This document shows positions 1 through 6,350 of a DNA stretch of 9,310 nt, piece after piece. Both the position numbers and the translations under genes were made by a program. The DNA comes from Betaproteobacteria bacterium (GTDB lineage Bacteria > Pseudomonadota > Gammaproteobacteria > Burkholderiales > SG8-39): contig VBCJ01000216.1 in assembly GCA_005884335.1 (NCBI GenBank), positions 1 to 9,310 on the forward strand. Reading direction: 5' to 3'. Position 1 is the first letter of the stretch. Every line of letters starts with the position of its first letter. Below the pieces are notes generated by a model. That model did no database searches. It was given only the letters and a program-made list of their open reading frames with translations, and was not told the DNA's origin.

Positions 1-1
1 T

Positions 2-187
2 GAGGCTCTCTCGCTAGTCTGGCTCATCCGTGACACGGCTGATTCGCGCTTGGACTTTCCCATCGCCGCGCTCGTAGGATTAATAGCGGTCGGGCTGCCG
101 TACGGTTATTTAGTAGGCATGGTTGTGGGCACCATACTCGTGTGGTTGGGTGCGCGGGTCAATCTCGTAAACATCGACAAGCACTGA
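2..187 (+). CDS. 3' end of an unidentified integral membrane protein gene (partial)
   Basis: An open frame runs from the window edge to the TGA at 185-187 and gives 61 C-terminal residues. After a charged stretch (about residues 9-18) comes a long hydrophobic, glycine-rich region (about residues 19-50) that could form one or two membrane segments, then a short tail ending in NIDKH. This looks like the last helices of a multi-pass transporter or permease, but I do not recognise the family. Codons such as TTA, ATA, GTA and CTA are frequent here and rarer in the genes that follow. The stop lies 29 bases before the tupB start on the same strand, so the two could be co-transcribed. No terminator is visible between them. 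Confidence 0.5.
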   Translation, partial: EALSLVWLIRDTADSRLDFPIAALVGLIAVGLPYGYLVGMVVGTILVWLGARVNLVNIDKH

Positions 188-216
188 TAGAAGGAAGAGT
201 CAATCATGAGCCGATC

Positions 217-912
217 ATGTCGGAAGCTCTGAGCGCCGCGCTCGCGCTGCTGGTCGGCCTCGACTCCAGGCTGGTCGAGATCGTTCTTCTCAGCCTGCGC
301 GTGAGCCTGTCAGCGGTCGCGATCGCTGCGTTGCTGGGCTTGCCGCTCGGCGCCGCGATCGCCGTAAGCCGCTTTCCCGGCCGGCAGGCGGTGATCGTGG
401 TGCTGAACGCGCTCATGGGCCTGCCGCCGGTCGTGGTGGGACTGCTCGTATACCTTTTGCTTTCGCGTGCGGGTCCTCTCGGCGCGCTGGGAATTCTTTT
501 CACGCCATCGGCGATGGTCTTTGCGCAATCGATCCTGATCCTGCCGATCGTCGCCGCACTCTCGCGCCAGGCAATCGAGGACGCCTGGCGCGAATACGAG
601 GAGCAGCTGCGCTCGCTCGGCGCGGGCCGCATGAGTGCGGCGCTGACGCTGCTCTGGGACACGCGGTTCTCGCTGTTGACCACGATCCTCGCCGGATTCG
701 GGCGCGCCGCGGCCGAAGTCGGCGCGGTGATGATCGTCGGCGGAAACATCGACGGGGTCACGCGCGTGATGACCACCACCATCGCTCTCGAAACCAGCAA
801 GGGCGACCTGCCGCTTGCCCTCGGGTTGGGGATGATTCTGATTGCGATCGTCATCGCCGTGAACGCAGCGGCCCATCTGACCAGGGAGCTGGCGCAGCGC
901 CGCTACGGATGA
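217..912 (+). CDS. tupB: Tungstate ABC transporter permease TupB
   Basis: Inner-membrane permease of a tungstate-type ABC importer, 231 residues from the ATG at 217. The frame is open further upstream (GTG at 142), but that would overlap the preceding gene. A purine-rich AAGGAAGAG lies at 191-199, rather far from the ATG, so the start is likely but not certain. About five hydrophobic segments are visible. The cytoplasmic coupling loop (EAA motif) is at about residues 128-148, with the E-L-x-x-LGA pattern. The stretch at residues 162-178, with GRAAAEVGAVMIVGGNI, is highly characteristic of TupB and of the related ModB/CysT-type permeases, followed by VTRVMTTTIALETSKGDL. The stop overlaps the tupC start (ATGA at 909-912). 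Specificity for tungstate rather than molybdate is inferred from family resemblance. Confidence 0.9.
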   Translation: MSEALSAALALLVGLDSRLVEIVLLSLRVSLSAVAIAALLGLPLGAAIAVSRFPGRQAVIVVLNALMGLPPVVVGLLVYLLLSRAGPLGALGILFTPSAMVFAQSILILPIVAALSRQAIEDAWREYEEQLRSLGAGRMSAALTLLWDTRFSLLTTILAGFGRAAAEVGAVMIVGGNIDGVTRVMTTTIALETSKGDLPLALGLGMILIAIVIAVNAAAHLTRELAQRRYG

Positions 913-1634
913 GCAACGGGCCGATCCTTCCGCTGCGTCTTGCCGACGTGTCGTTCGCTGCCGGCGGCCGAACCATCATAGACCGGATTTCGCTCGAGAT
1001 CGAGACGGGGCCGAGCACGATCATCCTGGGCGCGAACGGCGCCGGAAAAAGCGTCCTGATGCGCTTGATGCACGGCCTGCTGAAGCCTTCTTCGGACCGT
1101 ATCGACTGGTACGCACCCGAGCGTCCGGGCGCTCCGAGGAAGCAGGCCATGGTGTTTCAGCGGCCGGTCATGCTGCGCCGCTCCGCCTACGCCAACGTCG
1201 CCTACGCGCTGAAGATCGCGGGAATCCCGGAGCCGCAGCGCGGGGCGCTGGTGCGCGACTCGCTCGAAAGCGTCGGGCTTTCGCACCTCGCGCGCCGGTC
1301 GGCTCGCGTGCTATCGGGCGGCGAGCAGCAGCGGCTCGCGCTCGCGCGGGCCTGGGCGCTGCACCCGGAAGTGCTGTTCCTAGACGAACCCACAGCCAGC
1401 CTCGACCCGAGCGCAACGCGCGAGATCGAGTCCGTGATCAAGGCGTTCGATGCAGCCGGCACGAAGGTGGTGATGGCGACGCACAATCTCGGGCAGGCGC
1501 GCCGGCTCGGCGACGAAATCCTGTTCATCAACCAGGGGCGGCTCGTGGAGCGCGCGCCGGTCGAGCAATTCTTTTCAAAACCCCAGTCAGCGCAAGCCGC
1601 TGCATTCATCAAGGGAGAGCTGCCTTGGACTTGA
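909..1634 (+). CDS. tupC: Tungstate ABC transporter ATP-binding protein TupC
   Basis: ATPase subunit that powers the TupABC importer on the cytoplasmic side; 241 residues, a normal length for a one-domain ABC ATPase. All core motifs are intact: Walker A GANGAGKS at residues 41-48, Q-loop Gln84 (VFQRP), signature LSGGEQQ at 135-141, Walker B LFLDEP at 156-161, D-loop SLD at 164-166 and switch His192 (ATHN). The protein ends about 50 residues after the switch histidine. That leaves no room for the C-terminal regulatory (TOBE/MOP) domain of ModC-type molybdate ATPases, which agrees with TupC. It is translationally coupled to tupB by an ATGA overlap and overlaps the tupA start by 10 bases. Confidence 0.9.
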   Translation: MSNGPILPLRLADVSFAAGGRTIIDRISLEIETGPSTIILGANGAGKSVLMRLMHGLLKPSSDRIDWYAPERPGAPRKQAMVFQRPVMLRRSAYANVAYALKIAGIPEPQRGALVRDSLESVGLSHLARRSARVLSGGEQQRLALARAWALHPEVLFLDEPTASLDPSATREIESVIKAFDAAGTKVVMATHNLGQARRLGDEILFINQGRLVERAPVEQFFSKPQSAQAAAFIKGELPWT

Positions 1635-2437
1635 TCCGAAGGCTCCTGCTGCTCGTGGCGTGGATCGCCGCGTCCCCCGCCAGCGCGCAGGACAAGTTCA
1701 TCGTCGTTGCTTCGACCACTTCGACCGAGCAGTCGGGACTGTTCGGGCACATCCTACCGGTGTTTCAGAAGAAAACGGGGATTCAAGTGCGCGTGGTGGC
1801 GCTCGGCACGGGGCAAGCGCTCGATCTCGCGCGCCGAGGTGATGCGGACGTGGTGTTCGTGCACGCCCGATCGGCCGAGGAGAAATTCCTCGCCGAGGGC
1901 CACGGCGTGAAGCGCTTCCCGGTCATGTACAACGACTTCGTGCTGATCGGCCCACAGTCCGATCCGGCGCAAATTCGCGGCGGCAAGGACATCCTCGAAG
2001 CCCTGCGAAAAATCAAAACCGCCGGCGCTCCGTTCGTTTCGCGCGGCGACCGGAGCGGCACGCACATGGCCGAGCTCGCCCTGTGGAAAATCGCGAACAT
2101 CGACATCGAAAAGGAAAAAGGCCCGTGGTACCGCGACACGGGGCAGGGCATGGGTCCGGCGCTCAACGCGGCAGCGGCAATGGACGGCTACATTCTGGCC
2201 GATCGCGGCACCTGGATCTCGTTCAAGAACCGCGGAAATCTTGCCATCGCGGTCGAAGGGGACAAGCAGCTTTTCAACCAGTACGGGATCATGCTCGTGA
2301 ATCCGCTGAAGCATCCGAATGTCAAGAAAGACTTGGGCCAGGCCTTCGTCGACTGGGTCATCTCGCCCGACGGCCAGAAGGCGATCGCCGACTACAAGAT
2401 CGGCGGCGAGCAATTGTTCTTCCCGAACGCGAAGTGA
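1625..2437 (+). CDS. tupA: Tungstate-binding periplasmic protein TupA
   Basis: Periplasmic solute-binding protein that delivers tungstate to TupBC, 270 residues. It starts at a TTG (1625), chosen because a strong ribosome binding site, AAGGGAGAG (1611-1619), lies 5 bases upstream and because this start gives a complete Sec signal peptide. The signal has Arg5-Arg6, a hydrophobic core of Leu/Val/Ala, and a probable cleavage after ASPASA at residue 21. The mature N-terminus carries the oxyanion-binding loop STTS at residues 30-33 (TTTS in described TupA proteins). Further family blocks are GTGQALDLARRGDADVVFVH (61-80), YNDFVLIGP (102-110), SRGDRSGTH (139-147) and YILADRGTW (189-197). The 10-base overlap with tupC indicates translational coupling. 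A WtpA or ModA assignment is less likely given these blocks. Confidence 0.92.
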   Translation: MDLIRRLLLLVAWIAASPASAQDKFIVVASTTSTEQSGLFGHILPVFQKKTGIQVRVVALGTGQALDLARRGDADVVFVHARSAEEKFLAEGHGVKRFPVMYNDFVLIGPQSDPAQIRGGKDILEALRKIKTAGAPFVSRGDRSGTHMAELALWKIANIDIEKEKGPWYRDTGQGMGPALNAAAAMDGYILADRGTWISFKNRGNLAIAVEGDKQLFNQYGIMLVNPLKHPNVKKDLGQAFVDWVISPDGQKAIADYKIGGEQLFFPNAK

Positions 2438-2475
2438 GCAGTCTCCCTCGCTATATCCGCATGGGAATGACGCCC

Positions 2476-2484
2476 TGATACAAT
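2476..2484 (+). promoter_or_regulatory. Possible extended -10 promoter for the mobB-moeA-moaD-moaE operon
   Basis: The sequence TGATACAAT combines an extended -10 (TG at 2476-2477) with a good -10 hexamer (TACAAT, 2479-2484). It lies about 40 bases upstream of the mobB ATG, in the only sizeable gap between the transporter and cofactor genes. No convincing -35 is present about 17 bases upstream, so the call relies on the extended -10 alone. Transcription would start near 2491. A GCCGGC repeat (2495-2500 and 2508-2513, 7 bases apart) would then form a 6-base-pair hairpin at the start of the mRNA. Confidence 0.4.
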
Positions 2485-2523
2485 GCCATTTTTCGCCGGC
2501 ACGGTCCGCCGGCCCGGCTCGGG

Positions 2524-3018
2524 ATGAAAATATTCGGATTCGCGGGATGGTCGGGAAGCGGCAAGACCACGTTGATCGAGCAGCTCATCCCGCGCTTCGT
2601 GAAGCGCGGCCTGAAGGTCTCGCTCATCAAGCACGCGCACCACAGCTTCGACGTCGATCATCCCGGGAAGGACTCCTATCGCCACCGGGAGGCCGGTTGC
2701 CACGAGGTGGTCGTCGTATCCGAAAAACGCTGGGTCATCATGCACGAGCTGCGCGGCGAGCCGGAGCCCTCGCTCGAGGAACAGATCAAGCGCGTCTCTC
2801 CCTGCGACCTGCTGCTGGTCGAGGGCCACAAGCGCTACCCTCTGCCCAAGCTCGAAATCTGGCGCCGGGAAAACGGGAAACCACTGCTGCACCCGGAGGA
2901 TGAGCACATCGTGGCAATTGCCTCGGATACCGTGCTTGAAACCAAACTGCAACAATTCGATCTCAACGATCACGAAGGCATCGGAAATTTCATTCTTAGC
3001 TACAACGGATTCAGATGA
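2524..3018 (+). CDS. mobB: Molybdopterin-guanine dinucleotide biosynthesis adapter MobB
   Basis: Small cytoplasmic GTP-binding P-loop protein of molybdenum cofactor synthesis, thought to assist MobA in making the guanine-dinucleotide form of the cofactor; 164 residues, close to the usual length. Walker A is GWSGSGKT at residues 8-15. Next come the family motifs LIKHAHHSFDVD (34-45), PGKDSYRHREAG (47-58) and the Walker B-like block CDLLLVEGHKR (94-104). The ATG at 2524 has only a weak CGGG upstream, but the N-terminus MKIFGFAGWSGSGKTT is exactly where the family begins. The stop overlaps the moeA start (ATGA at 3015-3018). No mobA is present in the window. Confidence 0.94.
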   Translation: MKIFGFAGWSGSGKTTLIEQLIPRFVKRGLKVSLIKHAHHSFDVDHPGKDSYRHREAGCHEVVVVSEKRWVIMHELRGEPEPSLEEQIKRVSPCDLLLVEGHKRYPLPKLEIWRRENGKPLLHPEDEHIVAIASDTVLETKLQQFDLNDHEGIGNFILSYNGFR

Positions 3019-4220
3019 ACAAGGGCTTGCTCAACGTGGACGAGGCGCTCGAGCGGCTTCTCGCCGGTGCACGCCCCGTCGCCGAAACTGAAACGGTGCC
3101 GACCCTCTCCGCGACCGGCCGGGTGCTCGCGACTGCCCAGCGCTCGACGATGAACGTGCCGCCGATGGACAACAGCGCCATGGACGGCTATGCGGTGCGT
3201 CTCGCCGACCTGAAAGGGCCCGAACCCCGGCTCAAAGTCGCGCAGAAAATCCAGGCCGGTTCCACGGGGAAGCCGCTCGCTCCAGGAACCGCGGCGCGGA
3301 TCTTCACCGGTGCGCCGGTTCCAGCGGGCGCCGACGCCATCGTGATGCAGGAGTTCTGCACCCAGGAGGGCGAGGAGGTCGTCGTCAAGAAAATCCCTGA
3401 GCGCGGAGAATGGATCCGCATGACCGGCAGCGATATTCGCGCGGGCGGGGAGGTGCTTCCCGCGGGGATCCGGTTGCGGCCCCAGGACACCGGGCTTGCC
3501 GCGTCGGTCGGCATTGCATCGCTTCCTGTCCGCCGGCGCGTGCGCCTCGGGTTATTTTTTACCGGCGACGAGCTCGTCATGCCGGGAGAGCCGCTGCCGC
3601 CGGGGCGCATCTACAACTCGAACCGCTTCACCCTGAACGGCCTTGCGGGCACCTTCGGGTGCGAAACTCGCGACTACGGGATCGTTCCTGATTCACTAGC
3701 CGCGACGCGAGAAGTGCTGCGCCGCGCGGCCGCGGAGTGCGACGTGATCGTGACCAGCGGGGGCGTATCGGTGGGCGAGGCGGATTTCGTCAAGCCCGCC
3801 GTCGAAGCCGAAGGCGAGCTCCTCATGTGGAAGATCGCCATGAAACCGGGGCGGCCGCTTGCGTTCGGACGCGTCGGCCGGGCGAATTTCCTCGGACTAC
3901 CGGGAAACCCGGTATCGAGCTTCGTGACGTTTCTCGTGTTCGTCCGGCCGTTCCTGCTCAAGACGCAAGGTGTCGCCGACGTGCAAGTCCACGCGATTCC
4001 CGTGCGCGCGGATTTCGACTGGCCTGAACCCGATCCCCGGCGCGAGTTCCTGCGCGTAAAATGGAACGCGCGCGGCGGATTGGATCTTTATCCCACCCAG
4101 GACTCCGCGGTGCTGATGTCCACGGCCTGGGCGGATGGCCTGGTCGACAATCCGGCCAAGCATCCCATCCGCGTGGGGGACATGGTGAGGTTCATGCCGT
4201 ACTCGGAGCTGTATCGATGA
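3015..4220 (+). CDS. moeA: Molybdopterin molybdenumtransferase MoeA
   Basis: Cytoplasmic enzyme that inserts molybdate (or tungstate) into adenylylated molybdopterin, releasing AMP and mature cofactor; 401 residues, about the length of E. coli MoeA. Family signatures appear in order: PPMDNSAMDGYAV (residues 49-61), IFTGAPVPAGADAIVMQE (96-113), TGDEL (183-187), SGGVSVGEAD (248-257), MKPGRPLAFG (276-285) and GLPGNPVSS (294-302). The last three belong to the MoCF nucleotide/pterin-binding domain. A C-terminal beta-barrel domain follows, from about residue 325. The gene is coupled to mobB upstream and moaD downstream by 4-base overlaps. Its position next to a tungstate importer suggests that it may handle tungstate as well as molybdate; that is inference. 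Confidence 0.96.
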   Translation: MNKGLLNVDEALERLLAGARPVAETETVPTLSATGRVLATAQRSTMNVPPMDNSAMDGYAVRLADLKGPEPRLKVAQKIQAGSTGKPLAPGTAARIFTGAPVPAGADAIVMQEFCTQEGEEVVVKKIPERGEWIRMTGSDIRAGGEVLPAGIRLRPQDTGLAASVGIASLPVRRRVRLGLFFTGDELVMPGEPLPPGRIYNSNRFTLNGLAGTFGCETRDYGIVPDSLAATREVLRRAAAECDVIVTSGGVSVGEADFVKPAVEAEGELLMWKIAMKPGRPLAFGRVGRANFLGLPGNPVSSFVTFLVFVRPFLLKTQGVADVQVHAIPVRADFDWPEPDPRREFLRVKWNARGGLDLYPTQDSAVLMSTAWADGLVDNPAKHPIRVGDMVRFMPYSELYR

Positions 4221-4474
4221 AGATCAAGGTCCTTTACCTGGCGAGCTTGCGCGAGCAACTGGGCAGGCCCGGCGAAGATCTGGAAATCTCGCCGGCGGGC
4301 TCTACGGTCGCAGGCTTGCGCGCGCTGCTCATGGCCCGCGGCGGAGCATGGCAGACGGTACTTGCCCAAGGCAAGGCCCTGCGCGTTGCCGTCAACCAGG
4401 AAATGGCCCAGCCGACGACGCCCGTGAAGCCGGGCGACGAGATCGCTTTTTTCCCTCCGGTAACGGGAGGCTGA
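4217..4474 (+). CDS. moaD: Molybdopterin synthase small subunit MoaD
   Basis: Ubiquitin-like sulfur carrier of molybdopterin synthase. Its C-terminal Gly-Gly is converted to a thiocarboxylate (by the MoeB pathway) and donates sulfur to precursor Z in the MoaE active site. The 85-residue product has the expected length, begins MKIKVLYLASLREQLG and ends PPVTGG with the diagnostic terminal diglycine. The ATG at 4217 overlaps the moeA stop (ATGA, 4217-4220), which settles the start even though the frame is open further upstream. moaE begins one base after the stop, so the two subunits are probably made in a coupled ratio. Confidence 0.95.
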   Translation: MKIKVLYLASLREQLGRPGEDLEISPAGSTVAGLRALLMARGGAWQTVLAQGKALRVAVNQEMAQPTTPVKPGDEIAFFPPVTGG

Positions 4475-4475
4475 G

Positions 4476-4946
4476 ATGCCGGTGCGCATCCAGACAAAGG
4501 ACTTCGATGCTGGCGCCGAGGTCGCCGCGCTCCGGCGTGACAACCCGAAGGTCGGTGCGGTGGCGAGCTTCATCGGCGTGTGCCGCGACGCCAACGACGG
4601 CGGCGCGGTGACGAAGATGACGCTGGAGCACTATCCCGGCATGACCGAGAAGGCGCTCGATAAGATCGTTTCCGAAGCAAAAAGTCGCTGGGAGGTGATG
4701 GACGTGCTCGTCGTCCACCGCGTCGGCGAGCTGAAGCCCACCGACCAGATCGTGCTCGTCGTGGTCACCGGAGCGCACCGCGGCGAGGCCTTTGCTGCCT
4801 GCGAATTCATCATGGATTATCTCAAGACGCGCGCGCCGCTCTGGAAAAAGGAAGAAACCCCGCTGGGTGCGCGCTGGGTCGAAGCGCGAAGTTCCGACGA
4901 CGAAGCGGCGCAGCGCTGGGAGCCGCCGAAATCGAGCGCCGCCTGA
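4476..4946 (+). CDS. moaE: Molybdopterin synthase catalytic subunit MoaE
   Basis: Large, catalytic subunit of the MoaD2-MoaE2 molybdopterin synthase; 156 residues, normal length. Family landmarks are GAVASFIGVCRD (residues 28-38), LEHYPGMTEKAL (50-61), HRVGEL (81-86), GAHRGEAF (99-106) and DYLKTRAPLWKKE (114-126). Lys117 and Lys124 in the last block correspond to the active-site lysines near residues 119 and 126 of E. coli MoaE. A ribosome binding site GGGAGG (4465-4470) lies within the end of moaD, 5 bases before the ATG. It is the last gene of the cofactor operon; only a weak hairpin follows it. Confidence 0.95.
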   Translation: MPVRIQTKDFDAGAEVAALRRDNPKVGAVASFIGVCRDANDGGAVTKMTLEHYPGMTEKALDKIVSEAKSRWEVMDVLVVHRVGELKPTDQIVLVVVTGAHRGEAFAACEFIMDYLKTRAPLWKKEETPLGARWVEARSSDDEAAQRWEPPKSSAA

Positions 4947-4960
4947 ACGCCGGCGCGCCG

Positions 4961-4989
4961 TTTACGCGTGCCGCCCGAGCGGCTATCAT
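4961..4989 (+). promoter_or_regulatory. Predicted sigma70-type promoter for the antiporter operon
   Basis: A -35-like TTTACG (4961-4966, 4 of 6 matches to TTGACA) and a -10-like TATCAT (4984-4989, 5 of 6 matches to TATAAT) are separated by exactly 17 bases. They sit just after moaE and before the antiporter leader. Transcription would begin near 4996, which puts the start immediately before the first structured element of the leader (5001). That agreement supports the call. Confidence 0.55.
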
Positions 4990-4995
4990 GGCTGC

Positions 4996-5132
4996 GCTTC
5001 AGGGAGATGGCATACCTCCTCTAACCGCCGCAAGGCTGATGATGCCTACGTGACACGCCGAAGAGCGTTTGCGCAGGCTGTCCTCGTAAGTTGCCTCCGT
5101 CGTGCCCGACAACATGCGGAACGGGGGTATTC
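4996..5132 (+). ncRNA. Structured 5' leader RNA of the antiporter gene, candidate riboswitch (class not assigned)
   Basis: About 137 bases lie between the predicted transcription start and the antiporter ATG. Visible pairings are: hairpin P1, GGAG 5003-5006 with CTCC 5016-5019; a pseudoknot from its loop, GGCAT 5009-5013 with ATGCC 5042-5046; a hairpin GCC-GCAA-GGC with a GNRA tetraloop (5027-5036); and a long arm joining ACG/CGT (5048-5050/5085-5087), GACA/TGTC (5052-5055/5079-5082), GCC/GGC (5057-5059/5076-5078) and GCG/CGC (5065-5067/5072-5074). Near the start codon, 5092-5100 pairs over 9 positions with 5121-5129 and covers the ribosome binding site GGGGG (5123-5127). The same site can instead pair with 5012-5019, part of P1 and the pseudoknot. 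Such mutually exclusive pairings are typical of translational riboswitches. Leader motifs linked to cation antiporters (nhaA-I, nhaA-II, DUF1646) are the first families to compare; I cannot assign one from memory. Confidence 0.6.
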
Positions 5133-6347
5133 ATGACAGAAATCTGGGCTTTGGCCGCGCTCTGGCTCGGGCTTGCGTTGCTCGCTGCGCTGCTCTCGAT
5201 CTGGATCAAGGTAGCCAACGCGCTCTCGGAGATCCTAGTCGGCACTGTGGCGCAGCTTGTCCTCGGCGCCGCCTTCGGCACAGCGTTTCTCGGTGCGGAT
5301 CAGGCGTGGATCAAGTTCCTCGCCGGTTCCGGCGCCATCGTGCTCACCTTCCTCGCAGGCGCGGAACTGGATCCCGAGGTTTTCAGGCGCAAATGGAAGG
5401 AAGCGACCGCAGTAGGCCTGATCAGCTTTTTCGCGCCGTTCCTCGGCTGCGCGGCGGTCGCCCGCTGGTGGCTAGGCTGGGACGTCGAGGCGAGCTGGCT
5501 CGCGGGGGTGGCGATGTCGACGACCTCGGTCGCGGTCGTGTACGCCGTGATGATCGAATTCGGATTCAACGCGACCGACTACGGGAAGACGGTGCTCGCG
5601 GCTTGTTTCATCACCGACCTCGGCACCGTGATCGCGCTGGGCCTGATCTTCGCGCCGTTCACTCTCAAGACGGCGCTCTTCGTCGGCGGACTGGGATGCG
5701 CGGCGCTTGCCCTTCCTTGGCTGACGCCGCGATTTTTCCGGCGCTACGGTGGCCGGCCCTCGGAGCTGGAAACGAAGTTTCTGCTGGTGTTTCTCTTCGG
5801 GCTCGGCGCGCTGGCGGGGTGGGCCGACAGCGAAGCCGTGCTCCCCGCCTACGTGTTGGGCATGATGCTCGCGGGCACGGTCGGCAAAGACCACGTGCTG
5901 GTGCGGCGCCTGCGCACGCTTACCTTCGGCCTGCTGACGCCGTTCTACTTCATCCGGGCCGGTTCCTTCGTCTCGGTGCCTGCTTTGATCGCCGCACCCG
6001 GCGCGTTTTTCCTCTTCCTCACCGTCAAAGTGGTGACCAAGATTGCAGGCGTGTATCCCGTGACCCGGGCGTTCCGATCCCCGCCGAAGGAAGGTATGTA
6101 CACGACGCTGTTGATGTCGACCGGCCTTACGTTCGGCACCATTTCCTCGCTGTTCGGCCTATCGCACGGCATCGTCACTCAGGGGCAGTATTCGGTCTTG
6201 GTCGCTGCCGTGATAGCAAGCGCGGTGGTGCCGACGCTGATCGCCAACATCTGGTTTCTCCCGCACCATCTGCTGCCGAAAGCGGACCAGGGGGACGCCG
6301 GGCAGGCCGTATCTGGCCACTCTGCGTCGCAGGCACCGCGGAGCTGA
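5133..6347 (+). CDS. CPA2-type cation/proton antiporter (Na+/H+ exchanger family)
   Basis: Inner-membrane transporter of 404 residues, very hydrophobic, with about 11-13 membrane segments. It resembles the Na+/H+ exchanger domain of CPA2 antiporters (NapA/KefB-like). It lacks the cytosolic TrkA-N nucleotide-binding domain of KefB/KefC, ending soon after the last helix with a short polar tail (about 383-404). Likely functional regions are FLAGAELDPEVFRRKW (73-88, typical of the family), STTSVAVVYAVM (129-140), the core FITDLGTVIALG with Asp162 as the candidate ion-binding acid, and Lys299/Lys303. The usual Asn/Asp-Asp pair is Thr161-Asp162 here, so a single acid may serve transport. The start is ATG 5133, with GGGGG 5 bases upstream. 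The ion (Na+, K+ or Li+) cannot be told from sequence. A Usp remnant follows 3 bases after the stop. Confidence 0.88.
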   Translation: MTEIWALAALWLGLALLAALLSIWIKVANALSEILVGTVAQLVLGAAFGTAFLGADQAWIKFLAGSGAIVLTFLAGAELDPEVFRRKWKEATAVGLISFFAPFLGCAAVARWWLGWDVEASWLAGVAMSTTSVAVVYAVMIEFGFNATDYGKTVLAACFITDLGTVIALGLIFAPFTLKTALFVGGLGCAALALPWLTPRFFRRYGGRPSELETKFLLVFLFGLGALAGWADSEAVLPAYVLGMMLAGTVGKDHVLVRRLRTLTFGLLTPFYFIRAGSFVSVPALIAAPGAFFLFLTVKVVTKIAGVYPVTRAFRSPPKEGMYTTLLMSTGLTFGTISSLFGLSHGIVTQGQYSVLVAAVIASAVVPTLIANIWFLPHHLLPKADQGDAGQAVSGHSASQAPRS

Positions 6348-6350
6348 GCG

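Noticed and set aside
142..216. Upstream extension of tupB from the GTG at 142
   Set aside because: It would overlap the preceding gene by 46 bases, has no ribosome binding site and adds residues unlike TupB; the family start fits ATG 217.
4946..4965. Hairpin AACG...CGTT with TTT after moaE as an intrinsic terminator
   Set aside because: The stem has a C-C mismatch and a short inner helix, and the T-tract is only three bases long. The inner CGGCGCGCCG palindrome is expected by chance in GC-rich DNA.
5036..5062. CTGATGA followed by GAA, resembling a hammerhead ribozyme core
   Set aside because: The intervening bases do not form a proper stem II, the GAA is not GAAA in the right place, and no matching cleavage-site stem is visible. 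The ATGCC within it is better explained by the pseudoknot with 5009-5013.
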